DNA of 64,000 nt from Takifugu bimaculatus (GCA_004026145.2 CP034996.1:8741891-8805890), one strand, 5' to 3'; positions 26,322 to 39,350 are shown, counted from the first letter of the stretch. Numbers and translations are program-made. Notes: generated by a model from the sequence alone, not told the origin.

Positions 26322-27192
26322 ATGGCCTCACCGTCTGTTTCACCCGGTGTCTTTGTCTGTTCAGCGTGTGAAATGTTTAGTTACTCCTCTGCCTCCCTTA
26401 GTGAAGGGAATAGGTGCAGAAAGTGTAGTTTATTTATGGCTATGGAGGCTAGACTTAGCGAGCTTGAGACGCGGTTCCGCAGCTTGGAGTTAGCTGGAGT
26501 TGCGTCAAGTCGCCAGGATAAGATAGCTGCTGCAGAGCTGCCTAGTGTAGCTACAGCTAGCGGTCCCCTGGCAGCAGCTGAGCAGCCGGCTAGCCAGGGC
26601 GGCTGGGTGACGGTTCGTAGGAAGCGTAGCCCAAAACAAAGGCCCACGGTGCACCACAAACCGCTTCCCGTTGCTAACCGCTTTTCCCCACTCGGCGACA
26701 CACCCGCTGAGAAACCGACCCTGGTAATTGGCGACTCTGTATTGCGCAACGTGAAGCCGACTCCAGCGACCATAGCCAAGTGCATTCCGGGGGCCAGAGC
26801 GGGCGACATAGAAGCACATTTATGGCTGTAATTGGTAAATTTGGTAAAGTTATTATTCATGTTGGAGCCAACGACACCCGGCTTCGTCAGTCGGAGGTCA
26901 CCAAAATTAATTTGGAGTCGGTGTGTAACTACGCAAAAACGATGTCGGACTCCGTAGCATTCTCTGGTCCCCTCCCCAATCTGGCCAGCGATGAGATGTT
27001 TAGCCGCATGTCGTCGCTTTGTCGCTGGCTGTCACGGTGGTGCCCCGAAACCAGGTGGCCTTTATAGACAATTGGAGCACTTTTTGGGGAAAACCTGGTC
27101 TGATTAGGAGAGACGGTGTCCATCGCACACGAGATGATGCTTCTCTCATTTCTAGTAATTTGGCTAATTTTATTAGACCCAAAGTGACCTGA
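26322..27192 (+). pseudogene. L2-type ORF1 with SGNH-esterase-like domain
   Basis: The N-terminus has a paired Cys motif (VCSACEMF, then CRKCSLF) and a short coiled-coil. The esterase-like domain shows block I VIGDSVLRNV, block III HVGANDTR and a C-terminal RRDGVH that would hold the catalytic Asp and His. The frame is broken near 26,830 and again near 27,065, so three segments in different frames are needed to cover it. CR1/L2 LINEs often carry such an esterase in ORF1. Confidence 0.85.
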
Positions 27193-27981
27193 CAATCCAG
27201 GGTCCAGACCAGGATGCAGAGTTGTAGTCTTACACACCTCTCTGCTGCTTCCATAGAACAATAACATATTTAACACTATAGAGGTTCCACGGTTAAAAGT
27301 TCACCAAGCACAGAGCAGGGGAGCGGTCAATCACCAAAATCTTATTAAAATTAATACTAAAGCACAAGTTGGAGAAACTAATTTCACAATTAAGTGTGGA
27401 CTGTTAAATATTGGATCTCTTTTGTGTAAATCCCTGTTAGTGCACGACCTGATAGTGGATCATCACATTGATTTATTTTGTCTTACTGAGACCTGGCTTC
27501 AGGAGGAGGAGTATGTTAGCTTAAATGAATCTACTCCTCCTACCCATCTTAATGATCATATTCCTCGTGTTACTGGTCGAGGAGGGGGAGTGGCAGCAAT
27601 CTATCACTCCAAGTTATTAATTAATCCCAGACCAAAACATGGCTTCAGTTCATTTGAAAGCCTGACTCTTGGCATCACTCATCTGAACTGGAAGGCAGAA
27701 AAGCCACTTTTGTTTGTAGTTGTATATCGGCCCCCTGCTGGTCCACATTCAGAGTTCCTGTCTGAGTTCTCTGATTTCTTATCTGACTTGGTCCTTAGAA
27801 CGGACAAAGTCATTATCATTGGAGACTCTAATATCCATATAGACGTTATAAATGACAGCTTTAGAAATGGCTTCATTTCATTACTTGAGTCAGTTGGTTT
27901 CCTCCAGCAGATAAACCAACCAACTCATAGCTTTAACCACACCATAGATCTAGTTCTGACTTATGGTGTTGAGGTAGAACA

Positions 27982-29257
27982 CCCTTCACTCCATCCTGCA
28001 GCATCTGGACTCCCCGGGAACCTACGCGAGGATCCTGTTCGTGGACTTCAGCTCTGCGTTCAACACCATCCGCCCCGCTCTGCTACAGGACAAGCTGTCC
28101 CAGCTTAGTGTGCCTGCCTCCCTCTGCAGGTGGATCACTCACTTCCTGACGGATCGGAGGCAGTATGTGCGGCTGGGGAAGACTGTCTCCGACTCCGTCA
28201 CCATCAGCACCGGATCACCCCAGGGCTGTGTACTTTCCCCCCTCCTCTTCTCCCTGTACACAAACTGCTGCACCTCAAGCCACCAGTCTGTCAAACTGAT
28301 CAAGTTTGCGGATGACACCACCCTCATCGGTCTCATCTCCAATGGCGATGAGACTGCCTACAGGAGGGAGGTGGCTCGACTGGTGTCCTGGTGCGGACAC
28401 AACAACCTGCAGCTGAACGCTCAGAAGACAGTGGAGATGATTGTGGACTTCAGGAAAGTTACAGCCCCTTTGCCCCCCCTTGCCCTTATGGACTCCCCCG
28501 TCACCATCACGGACTCCTTCCGCTTCCTGGGCACCACCATCACCCGGGACCTTAAGTGGGAGCCAACCATCAGCTCCCTCATCAAGAAGGCCCAGCAAAG
28601 GATGTTCTTCCTACGGAAGCTGAGGAAGCTCAATCTGCCTCCCAGGATGTTGGCGCAGTTTTATACGGCCATCATCGAGTCCATCCTCACCTCCTCCATC
28701 ACCGTGTGGTTTGCTGGTGCCACCGTCAGGGACAGACTGAGGCTGCAGCGCGTCGTGCGCGCTGCCGAGAAGGTGATCGGCTGCAGGCTCCCATCCATCC
28801 AGGACCTGTATATCTCCAGGACCCGGAGGTGTGCAGGTCGGATCACGGCCAACCCTTCCCACCCTGGTCACGGACTGTTTTCCCCCCTCCCCTCAGGCAG
28901 GAGACTACGGTCCATTCGGACCAGAACCTCCCGCTACACTAACAGCTTCTTCCCCTCTGCCATCAGGCTGCTGAACACCAAGTGACTTATCACTTAAGCA
29001 CCATGTACAGCAGCCAGCCGGACTCACGAACAATACACTACTCCTCATGGACCTGCACTATTTCTCACACTCACTATTTATGTAAATACTGTATATAAGT
29101 CTTATTTTATTTTATTTTATTTATCTTATTCTAGTGTGGTGTTGATGTCTAATGTTATGTTGAATGTCGCAGCGGCACCCCACGACAAATTCCTAGTTTG
29201 TGTAATACTGTGTATTACATGTACAATGGCAATAAACCTTCTTCTGATTCTGATTCT
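27982..29257 (+). mobile_element. Nested CR1/Rex-like LINE fragment
   Basis: 5'-truncated insertion flanked by GAACA (27,977-27,981 and 29,258-29,262). It ends with a CAATAAACC signal and a GATTCT-repeat tail. The same site in copy D (about 50,750) is uninterrupted. Confidence 0.88.
28041..28985 (+). pseudogene. CR1/Rex-like reverse transcriptase, C-terminal two thirds
   Basis: ORF of 314 codons with MDFSSAFNTIRPALL, GSPQGCVLSPLLFSLYTN and the catalytic KFADDTTLIG, then a C-terminal domain ending SFFPSAIRLLNTK. The endonuclease and RT start are absent because of 5' truncation. The clade is uncertain; Rex1-Babar-like is my best guess. Confidence 0.85.
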
Positions 29258-30632
29258 GAACATGTGTCAGTGTTCCCTCAGAACCCAGTCCTGTCAGACC
29301 ATTCTTTGATCACTTTTACATTTATGATTAAGGATTCTTCTATCCTCAGAACAAAGTCTTACTATAGCAGATGTCTTTCAGATAATGCTGTAGCTAAGTT
29401 TAAGGAAGTGATCCCTGTGCTGATCCCAGGACCACCGTGTGTTTCCCCAGGGATAAATCATTATAATCTTAGCCCTGCTGAGGTTGACTCTATTGCTGAA
29501 GGTGCAGCAACCTCACTGAGAATCACGCTTGATTCTGTTGCCCCCCTGAAAAAGAAAATAGTAAATCAGAGGAGGTGTGCCCCCTGGTATAATTCACATA
29601 TCAGGAACGTCAAGCAGAAAGTGCGAAGACTGGAAAGGAAGTGTCATTCTTGTAAAATAGACAGCTATCATGTAGCCTGGAAAGACTGTCTATTAGTTTA
29701 CAAAAAGGCCCTTCGCAAGGCTAGAACAGCTTATTTTTCTTCTTTAATTGAGGAAAATAAGAGCAACCCCAGGTTTCTTTTCAGCACTGTGGCCAAATTA
29801 ACTAAGAGTCACAGTGTTTTAGATCCACGTATCCCTTCTTCCCTTAGTGGTGAAGACTTCATGAGCTTCTTCACTGATAAAGTTCTAGCTATCAGAGTGA
29901 AAGCTAACCAGGCCATCCCAACAACTGGACCATCACCAGATGTGCTGACTGTGGGAACATACAGGTTCTCCAACGAGCCCTTAAACTCCTTCACCCCTAT
30001 ATATTTTTCTGAGACGTCATCGCTAATTCAGAAATCCACGTGTCTTTTAGATCCCATCCCAACACACCTGTTGAAGGATGATTTACCATTGATAGGCAGT
30101 TCTATCCTGGACCAGATCAATGGTTCTTTAGTGTCAGGTCCTACCCCTGTCCTACAATGTGGCAGTGATTAAGCCGTTGCTTAAATTTTTTTTTTAAAAC
30201 CCTTCTTTTGACCTACAAGGTCCTCAGACGCCTAGCTCCATCCTACTTGGAGGAGCTAGTGATACCTTATCAGCCCAATAGACCGCTCCGCTCTCAGAAT
30301 TCTGGTCTACTTGTGGTTCCCAGAGTTTCTAGGAGTAGAACTGGGGGCCGAGCATTTAGCTACCAGGCCCCCCTGCTATGGATTTAGCTCCCTGTCCAGG
30401 TACGGGAGGCTGACTCCATCGCTACTTTTAAGATCAGACTTAAAACCTACCTTTTTGAAAAAGCTTATTGTTGCTAATTCTGTAGTTCCAGTTACTATCA
30501 TAGATAGACAAATTATCATACTTAGGGGGTCGTCTAATCATTAGGTTAACATCTTAGCTATGCTGTTATAGGCCAAGGCTGCCGGGGTCCAGAAACATGA
30601 TCACCTGACAGGCCTCTGTCACCCCACTGGGT

Positions 30633-30785
30633 CATGGTCTCCTCTCCTCTCCTCTCCTCTCCTCTCCTCTCCTCTCCTCTTTCCTCTCCTCTTTCCTCTC
30701 CTCTTTCCTCTCCTCTTTCCTCTCCTCTTTCCTCTTCCTCTCCTCTCCTCTCCTCTCCTCTCCTCTCCTCTCCTCTCCTCTCTCT
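30633..30785 (+). repeat. TCTCC pentamer tract in L2 3' UTR
   Basis: Tandem TCTCC with TTTCC variants. Equivalent tracts occur in the other L2 copies (21,570; 44,466; 47,530), so it is part of the LINE, not an independent microsatellite. Confidence 0.9.
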
Positions 30786-30999
30786 TTACCCAGCCGGCCA
30801 TCAGCAGGAGGGTCCCCCTACATGAGCCTGGTCCTGCTCAAGGTTTCTTCCTGTTAAAGGGGAGTTTTTCCTTGCCACTGTTGATTGTCTGGGGTCAGGC
30901 CCTGGGATTCTGGAAAGCGCCTTGAAACAATTTTGATTGTATAAGACGCTATATAAATAAAGATTGATTTGATTTGATTTGTATCATATAATGGTTAAT

Positions 31000-31978
31000 A
31001 CTGGCTTATTTGCCCACATTTGCCAGAAGTGGGTCACTTTTATTGAGGCCAAACTGCTTAGACTGTGTGAGGGGAATCTCAGGGTATTGAGCAGTTTTGT
31101 CCTTGTCTCCTTGGGCTGGAACAGTGTACATCAGGTAGAAATCCAAATGGGTCCCTGGGTTGATTCCATGGCATAACATAACTATAATCACCTGGTAGCT
31201 TATATGTCATGTCAGCACCACTTCATATTTGACTTCATGAATGAAATGTTTGTATGATGGTTTCTCTGAAGAAAATGAATTCAAATTCTACCTGTTCTGC
31301 TCTCAAGTCGACTGCACAACTCTTTTTTCAAATGGTGAGCTGACTTTCTCTTTCGGGCCGACTGAGCCCAGACTCTGTTGACTCCATCAAACAGATCACC
31401 ATCTGTCTGTTTCAGGCATTGACATTCGTTCCACATGGATAAAGATGCTTTCTGGTTCTCTGCATGCAGGGTGACATCATCTGTGTACAAACCTTCAAAG
31501 TCTTCCAGCCCCCTGACTCCAAAACAGGCAAAAATGGCAGCAAGGGGAAGTAGGAAATTAAACCAGTGTTTCTAAACAGGTTGTTTATTATTAGCTTCAA
31601 CATATCTGGTGTTAACAGGGCACTTTGTGATAAATGTGATGGCCAGGTCCTGTTTGCCACCTGAAGACATAAGCTTCACTGAAGAGTCTCATTATTGAGG
31701 CTTCCAATGATAATACCCGAAGCTGCATAAGATAGGATGCTCCTTTGGTCAGTTACGGTTGCTAAAGACACTTTTATCAGCAGTCAATAAAACTATTTTG
31801 CTGGCAAACTAGAAAAAGCACAAGCACAGACCCTTGGTCATTTCACATGTAGACAATTCAGCTGGAGGAGAAAGTGGAGAAATTTGTCTGGAAGAATGTT
31901 ATTTGCTCTTTAGAAGGTTGAAGGCTTTGGTTGTAGCCAAATGGCATTTAATGAGCATTTCAATGCATGTGGTTAATT
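31000..31978. other. No gene seen
   Basis: Unique-looking sequence without a convincing ORF, RNA gene or repeat. Confidence 0.5.
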
Positions 31979-31983
31979 GTAAG

Positions 31984-32458
31984 TGATGGTATGGTATGGA
32001 CCCAAGTGCACAACAAAACAGGCAATGAACTGATGATCAGTTAACAGGTTTATTAACTGCAATCTGGCACACAAAAAAACAGTTTGAGGGTGGGGCCGTG
32101 GACTTGGTCGAGGCAGGCAGAATCAGGCAAACAATCCAGAGGGAGACTGGCTGAGCTCGTGGTCAAAACAGAAGATGGAGTTGATTTACCGGGGGTCAGG
32201 CAGAACAGGCAGGTCGTAAACAGGCAAGGTCGATACCGGGAAGACAGGCAGGTAAACGCTGGAAGGTCTTGCACTGCAGAGAACAATCTGGCACCGAATG
32301 AGTGTGAGGCTGGAGAATATATACTGGTAGGTGAGCTGATTGATGAGTGAGAGCAGGTGTGTGATCAGTGACTGAGAGTGGGTGTGGTGATCAGAGGGTG
32401 TGGTGTGAGCAGGGCAGTGGAAAAGTACTGAGTCCATGGGCTGGAGCAGAGTGTGACA
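31984..32458 (-). mobile_element. Solo LTR-like element, family B
   Basis: 475 bp, ends TGATGG and TGTGACA, with perfect 5-bp duplications GTAAG at 31,979-31,983 and 32,459-32,463. It is the inverted equivalent of the element at 47,694-48,792. A TATA-like box lies at about 32,315 in minus orientation. Confidence 0.78.
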
Positions 32459-32463
32459 GTAAG

Positions 32464-33029
32464 TCCATCTGAATGTGTCAACCAGGAATGGTAATTTTTT
32501 AAATTCTCTGATGATGGATATGACCAGCTTATCATGGAATCACTGATCGAAGGCTACAACTTCTATTATTAATCCATAATCACTTCCGCCAGAGTGCGGT
32601 AAAGATAAATATGTCATATCAACACTTTAATAAGAACACATACCTTCCCCTATTAATTAGAGCATGAATGAAACTCTAGCAATGATGACAGCATCTACAT
32701 GGTGCCTCAGGCTTTCAGCTTCCTGTTGTTGTCCTTCACGCACCGACAAGAGTTATCAAAGTGCTTGTTGCGCACCTTCACTTTAATTTCCCCTCATTGC
32801 TCCTATATGTGGTTCAGATACTTGAGCGTGCTAAATAAACTAAATCACACAGTGTGTTTGTGTATATGTGTGGGTGTGTGTTCGGGTCAGTGTGTGTGTG
32901 TGTCCATGTGCTACACATGTTAAATGTAGCAATGCTTGGTGTGTAAAGGTTCCCTGTCTTCCATCGCCAGTGTGGCAATGGTGAGTTAAATGTATGTTAT
33001 TCTGCTGCTGCATTTAACCAATGGGGAGA
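32464..33029. repeat. Intergenic with a GT-rich microsatellite
   Basis: GT repeats with interruptions at about 32,850-32,912; nothing else seen. Confidence 0.7.
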
Positions 33030-33165
33030 ACAGCAGCAGCAGCAACAACAGCAGCAGTTACAGCAGCAGCTTCAGCAGCAGCTACAATAACAGCAGCTAC
33101 AGCAGCAGTCACAGCAGCAGCAGCAGCAGCTACAGCAGCAGCTACAATAACAGCAGGTACAGTAA
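33030..33165 (+). repeat. CAG trinucleotide tract
   Basis: Interrupted CAG repeats with CTACAATAA insertions. Ser- or Ala-rich ORFs here are products of the repeat. Confidence 0.92.
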
Positions 33166-33169
33166 CAGT

Positions 33170-35100
33170 TGTCACCTATTTCCCATTGAAATATGTGTGT
33201 TCCTGATTTGTGCTGCTCATCTTTCAAACCTATTTTGGAATCAGGGGGCTTTGGCAGGAGTCAGTGATGGATGCATTTCTACACCTTTGAGCTACCAGTC
33301 GGCTCAGAGGTCAATAATGACGGATACAGGCAGCGTCCCAGCAGCTTTTACATACTGCAAGTTTAATTGAGGTCATTGTGATCCACTTTGATTTAGCCCT
33401 AAAAATCCTTCTGCAGCAACCAAGAATTAACGGTTGCTGCAGAATCACGGGAGAGCAGCTTATCGTCTGATGCCCTGCAAAATCTGATAATATTACTGTC
33501 TTTGCCTTGCACTTTGTCGGGGATTAATCCAGGAACTGCGACGTGAGACTATACAAGTTTTCCTTCAAATATTAGAAATAAAGCCCTATATTCCTACTGT
33601 TGGTCCATTTTTTGGCATGACCCAGATATAGTGGCATCATCACCTTCCTTACGTGTTGCCTGACCTGTCGGAGGTCACAGGAGACCATGGGAATGGTCTA
33701 AACTTTAATTGGCCTTTATGTCACAGTGAAGTTTCCATTTGGACTGTTCCATCCTGATGTACCAGAAACCACAGAATACCTGCAAGGCCTCCTGGGAAAT
33801 TAAATCTTGTTAGATGTGCTCTATCAAGATGCTTCTGCAGTCTCTGCTCTCTCTGGTCCAGCTTGCTGAGTTGTTCTGTTTCAGGCTTTATCTTAGTGAC
33901 GTGATGATGTTTTGTTTTCTCTCCTGTCCTCAAGGACCACAGTAATCAAGTCTTAAAAGTCTGGTCTTTAACGCTGATAATACGCTGTTGTTAGAACCTC
34001 CAACAGCTTAATGAAATACTGAAGGTTTTCAAGCTCACCTATAGAGGCAGATGTCTAGATGTTCTAGATGTTCAACAGGTTAAAACCTTGTGAAGAGCCT
34101 TTCTGAGCTTGAGCTGCACATCGGGGTTGTTGTGAAGCACCTGGGTGTGAGGGAAAATTTCTACTCTCTATGTTCTCAGTTTTACTTGAGAGTTGACCTT
34201 TACTTTCATTTAGTGTCCTGAAGGAGCTTCTGAGCTCTCTTGTTTTCCATTCTTTCCAGAGTCAAAGCAATGCTGGAGAGACAAAAAGGCTAGATGATTC
34301 TGTTGGGTCTAAGGTTAACATCTTCTGTTTGGGATAGTGAAAGACAGACTGGTTGGCACCATATATGGTTGACGCTAGCCAGTGACCTTCCATTTGCTTT
34401 ATAAACCTCTCGGTACGAATGTCTTATCAGAATTGACACTGGCACTGCATGTACTGAGCTGTTGCTATGTTGATGTCACTTCTCCTGATCAGTAAACTTC
34501 ATTTCAACACAAGTCATGCATGTAAGCTATTAAAACACTGTGTCTTTTCTTGACTGTCCTGATGCGACAAACTCTTAAGTGTAGTAATAGTGACAGATTT
34601 GTATTGTTGTAACCAGATTTTATGACAATTATATTCATTCACTTTGAGGCCCTAGTTTTGAATAACTGATTAGTATTCTGTTTGTCCTCACACTTTGCAC
34701 AAGTCCCTGTATCACGACAGTGCTTTTTTGATGTTTTCTGAGGGAAAAGAAGTCTATTTCAATGCCACATTGTCATTTTAGGAGCAGCTGATACATTCCA
34801 GGAACATTTATGAGAGCTCTGCTGATATGTTGCATTTGAGGAGCTCAGGAATATGTGAGGGTTGGTAGGGCAAGCAGTGCATACATAAACACAAATGCTT
34901 TTTCTACAATCATAGATTTTTCCTTGTTTACTCTGCGCTTGTACTTCAGTGCTGCCACAAAATAAGGGAGTGAATCCTGAGGGCAAAGCTGGAAGTGGGC
35001 AGAGTTCATTACTGCAGAAAGTGGGTGCAGCTTTTTCTCTTATATTCAAACAAATGGAAAGAGGGATTTATTGTGTTACATGATGGGGGTTATTATGGAA
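33170..35100. other. No gene seen
   Basis: About 1.9 kb of sequence with no coding, RNA or repeat signal that I can support. Confidence 0.5.
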
Positions 35101-35105
35101 TAATC

Positions 35106-35502
35106 TGTTAGGAGCAGTTGTACCAGGACCCGAAAACAGGCAGCACACAATGGAGAGTGGTGTCCGAAAAACTCTTTTATTGGAGGTAACAGGTCAACGA
35201 ATGATCCACAAGAGGCGTCGAGACCTCAGAAGAATCCAGCAAACAGTCCACAGGGGAAACTCACCACGATAGTCCAATCACAATAGTCAAAATCACAAAA
35301 GGCGAAATCACAAAGAGTCAGGGTTTCGCAGAAGGGACAAAACATTCCAACACTGGCAAACAGGAGTACAGCCTTTAAATAGGGGACTAGATTACTGATA
35401 GCTCGCAGGTGCATCTGCCTGCGGCTCCAGCTGCAGCAGGGGAAAAACTCCACCACGCCTCCTGCAGGAAGAAAACCGTAACCAAGCTCCCAGAACCCAA
35501 CA
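35106..35502 (-). mobile_element. Solo LTR-like element, family C
   Basis: 397 bp, TGTTAGGAGC to GAACCCAACA, with 5-bp duplications TAATC at 35,101-35,105 and 35,503-35,507. In minus orientation it has an AATAAA followed by TCGGGTCCTGG near the end, as in families A, B and D. Confidence 0.78.
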
Positions 35503-35864
35503 TAATCACAAACATGCAGCTCCAATAAAACAAAGATTGCTTTGAGACTAGACCCCTAGAGTGAAGTGACAGTGTTTTGTTTAGCAGGCTTAAGGAGACA
35601 ACACTTCACATTATCTAATTGCAAAATAGAAAGCCTTGCTCTTTCTGTCAGCTGTAAGCTCTTGGAAAAAAAAACCTGTCTCTCCATTAACAAACCTCCA
35701 CTCCTTCTACTCTTGTTTGAAGTGCAGGCCGTTTGTCTTCCATTCTGCTTGCCTTTTTTCCTTTTTCTGAAGAACTTAGAGCAGCGACACACAGACGTCT
35801 GCTGTAAATGTCAGTTTTGGTGCTGTAGACAGGTGCTAGAACTTCATCGTAGATCATAGCTGCA

Positions 35865-35867
<3 letters not shown>

Positions 35868-35901
<34 letters not shown>
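35868..35901 (+). repeat. Homopolymer of 34 C
   Basis: An uninterrupted run of C; the minus strand is poly-G and could form G-quadruplexes. The exact length may be a sequencing estimate. Confidence 0.95.
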
Positions 35902-35902
<1 letters not shown>

Positions 35903-35909
35903 CCTCCCC

Positions 35910-37595
35910 AAAATGGAGAAAAATGTGATGAAAAATGTTCCCCTGAATTTTTTTACATTTCATTATTTTAGACAAATAATTGGTCAGGCAAGACACAGTG
36001 TCACCAAAATCTGGTTATTATGCAGGAACTGAGTGGTTGTTTCAGGAGCGCCGCTGCACTTTACTGCCTCCAATCAGAGACGACAGATGGGAGAAGCAGG
36101 AGAGGTCGTGTTCCACTGGAACGGATCCCACAAGCTCATTACTATTCCATGCAACCCTATTTTAAGAAAATGTACATGCAACCAATTTGTCATCCGCACC
36201 TGCGACCACCTGGTGTAAAACCTTCCTCATTATGCCAGCAAGATGCTAGTGGGGAGATAGTGCTCGCACACAGAAGTGGGTCAAAGGAAGGACCAAAAAG
36301 ATGACGATCAGGAGAAAAAATTGCTTTCACAAGGGAAATCTTGCTAGTAGGGAGAATAACAGTCCAAAAAAGAATGGATGCACCAGTGTTAATGCTGCGT
36401 GATGGCACTTAGGGTCCAGAGGGAGGGGCCGTTTCTACCTTGAAGAATCACTCCTTTATACTTCAGCAATATTATTTGAATTAAGTGGGGGGAAAAATCC
36501 CAGCAAGGTGCAACTGTGTTCACCAAGTATGCAGGAATAACAGTTTCCTGCCTCCACTCTATCCTTGTCTATTACTGGAGCTTTGCCTCCTTTGTCAGAG
36601 TCTGGCAGCATTGTGTTAAGCACGTAAAAGTCAGCTCTTCCCTTTTCAGACTCCAACATAATGGCTTCACTGGGATCGACTGTGCTGAAGTAGGGTACTC
36701 CGCTACGCTCTAGTACATCAGCATGACACTTATTGGTCAGTGTGTTTTCAGAAAATCCAAGTTCAAAGTTATAGGAGACACATGATTCATTTGTTGGTAG
36801 GAGAATCCTCATGCAGCAGCTGTCTCACATTTATCTCATGTTGAATGCTGCAGACGCGTCTGTTGGTGCACTGGCAGCCTTTGCTTCTGTCTTTTCCTCT
36901 GTGCTGGGGATAGAACAGAGCGTCCTAACCTGTATGTGTCACACACACATGTCACATTCAGCAGAAGAGCTTCTAGCTGGCCTCGTGTTAGCAGACCCGA
37001 CACCAGATTGGCTGCAACCGATATTGTCTGTTCACTTACAGCCTCAGCAGCCCATTGCATTTGTTCCGAAGGCCTCAGTTAATTGAAGCTGACAACACAA
37101 GCTAGCTGAAATATGACTGGATACCAACTCAAGCTAATATACCAGCCTGAAAGCTGAAGTGGAGCTAATATGATGCGAACACAGTCTTTTTATTGACGAT
37201 TTATAGAAATAAATAAAACAAAATTTACTTTTAATCAACCACCAAATTTGGCAACCAGAGGTAGGTTTTTATGAAAAACACTTTGTGAGGGCGATGATAA
37301 GAGTCACAATCATAAATGAGGTTTTGCACAAAACAAATAGATGTTTGAACTGAAACAAATTTATATGGAGCATTGTTGCTGGTCCAGCTTTCTGAACACA
37401 TTTGCTTAAAAGCAGCATGGCTGCAGATGGAGCCATTGTTAGCTTACATCAGAGGAATTTGTGTATCTGTCAGCTCTCATCTGCAGGCTCTAATTATGAT
37501 GGACTTTTCCAGGGTGTATTCTTGCTTCTGTCCTTGGACCCCCACAAGCCCCACCGGGCTTGGACAGGAATGGGCCTCAAGTAAGTGATGACAGA
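35910..37595. other. No gene seen
   Basis: Contains a 118-codon minus-strand ORF (36,456-36,812) without recognisable features. I do not call it a gene. Confidence 0.45.
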
Positions 37596-37599
37596 CAGA

Positions 37600-37851
37600 G
37601 TGTGTGTGTATGTGTCTATGCGTGTGTGAGTTCGTGCGCACGCGTGTGCGTGTCCGTGTGTGTGTGTCTGTGTGTGTGTGAATGAGAATGAGAAAGATAG
37701 AGACATCGAGGTGAGTCTTCTGACCACATCTATTGTCCCCAAGCTGTCGCAACAGGAATGAGCTGTGTTCGCTGTGCTCCCTCTCTCTCTCTCCCTTTCT
37801 CTCTCCCCTCTCCCTCTCTCTCTCCCTCCCTCTCTCTCTCCTTCTCTCTGA
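37600..37851. repeat. GT then CT microsatellites
   Basis: GT-rich repeats at about 37,600-37,680 and CT-rich repeats at 37,781-37,851. The CT tract ends exactly where the 5' UTR of the next Tx1 LINE begins. Confidence 0.88.
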
Positions 37852-38122
37852 GCGTGGTAAGTGTGTCAGCTGCGGGAGTGAGCGATAGATATAAGTGTTT
37901 TTTTCCAAACTTTCCTAATTCCTAACCTTTATTGTCACACTGGGTGGTGTTTAATCACATTGGGGAGCACTCTTCTGTAATTTTGAGTGTTTATTCACTG
38001 TCTTTTGGTGGAATTGTTTGGCGGCCATTGTTGCCATGCCGGTCATGGCGGCGGCGTAAGGAGTCTCCGGTTTTGAGAAACTCACCCGCAGACACGCTGT
38101 AAAACTCTCTCCACCGGCCGGT

Positions 38123-39350
38123 GTGTCCGTGGAGGAGTGCGCCCTGGCTGTGGGAGAGATTGTGGGGCACGGAAGCGTGGAGTCCTCTACTAGGATGAAC
38201 AGTGTGGTGGTGGTGTTCGTTGACAGTATTGATAAGGCCGATCAGCTGGTGGTGACTGGGGTGGCCGTTAATGGTGAATTGACACTGGTGTTTCCCCTGT
38301 CAAACCCGGTTAAAAAGGTGATTGTATCAAATGTCCCTCCATTCCTTAAGAATGACATGTTGTTGAGGGAGCTCAGCTGACACAGACGCGTGGTGTCCCT
38401 GATGAGGCTAATTCCTCTTGGGTCCAAGTCCCCGCTGCTGAGACATCTCGTGTCATTTAGACGACAGGTGGCCATGGTCCTCAATAACAATAAGGAAGAG
38501 CTCAAGCTGACTCTTCGCTTCAGGGTGGACGAATTTGACTACACCGTTTTTGTCACCACTGACTACCTGAAGTGTTTGAGTTGTAGGGAGGAGGGCCATA
38601 TGATACTATTGTGCCCGAATGGCGTGGCGGCTCGTCGGCCAGCTGATCTGCTGGTCAGCGCAGCACCGGGCGCGCAAGACGTGGACAGTGAGCCCGCACA
38701 GGGTGACACAGGTAATATTACACTTATGCACAACACAAACACAGAGTCACTGAGACACACACAGGGCACAATGGCAGGCACAACCGCAGAGGTGGAGGAG
38801 CCAGCAGGGGGGACCACCTGGACCTGGGGAGTGAGCATCTTACCAGAGAGTTGGTGGAGCAGACGGCCACAAGAGTGGCTAAGACCGTCCTAGAGATGGA
38901 GGATGTTGTCGTGGAGGAGAACAGCCTCAATGTATCAACCAAAAGAAATAATACAGATACAAAGGTAAAAAATGATAAGATAAAGAGCTGGTGGTGGACG
39001 CACGTGGCCTGCAGGACGAGCAGGTCATGGTAAGGTCGCAATACACAACCTCCCCACCACGGTGCACACAGGTTTTAAACAACTCACCTCACACACACAG
39101 ATCACAGGACATACACAACTCACAGGACATGCACATCACCCTAACGGACACACAAAGTGCACAAAGCACTTTGTTGGACATACAGGAGAGCAACAGTTCA
39201 CGGGACATGCAGGAGACTTTTAATGATAATGATAACATTCAGGTGGAGAAACATCATGGTTATTCTCTCTCAAAGATTAGGTCTTTCCTCAGGACCACGA
39301 AGGGGATGAGGTCTGTACAGGTGGAGGACTACTTCACCCTCATCACCAGC
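38123..39350 (+). pseudogene. Tx1 ORF1 with CCHC zinc knuckle, decayed
   Basis: Three frame segments: an N-terminal domain (38,123-38,380), a central part with zinc knuckle CLSCREEGHMILLC at about 38,572-38,613, and a C-terminal part with KIRSFLRTTKGMRSVQVEDY (to about 39,345). The last part runs directly into ORF2 endonuclease sequence (VTFLQETHSTPDNEPDW), so the ORF1 end and ORF2 start are deleted. ORF1 proteins bind LINE RNA. Confidence 0.82.

Larger units (their letters stand above)
27422..30172 (+). pseudogene. L2-type ORF2 endonuclease and linker, split by a nested LINE
   Basis: Motifs LFCLTETWLQEEEYVSLNES, VVYRPPAGPHSEFL and IIIGDSNIHID are visible up to 27,981. Sequence resumes at 29,262 with VSVFPQNPVLSDHSLITFTF and runs to 30,172 without the RT palm. 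The equivalent 401-aa ORF at 50,333-51,538 confirms the uninterrupted order across the insertion point. Confidence 0.88.
26110..30978 (+). mobile_element. L2-type LINE, copy B, RT core deleted and nested LINE inside
   Basis: ORF1 (from 26,322), endonuclease (27,422-27,981 and 29,258-30,172), a deletion junction at 30,180-30,200, RT C-terminus, CT pentamer tract and the AATAAAGATTGATTTG tail. A 1,276-bp LINE fragment is inserted at 27,982-29,257. The 5' limit is approximate. Confidence 0.85.

Noticed and set aside
33021..33370. Ser- and Ala-rich ORFs that could look like a low-complexity gene
   Set aside because: They are translations of an interrupted CAG tract.
36456..36812. 118-codon minus-strand ORF in intergenic sequence
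   Set aside because: No family, no promoter or neighbour support, and composition consistent with a chance ORF.
31000..38000. Host protein-coding exons
   Set aside because: No ORF showed a recognisable domain with plausible splice sites; absence of evidence only.
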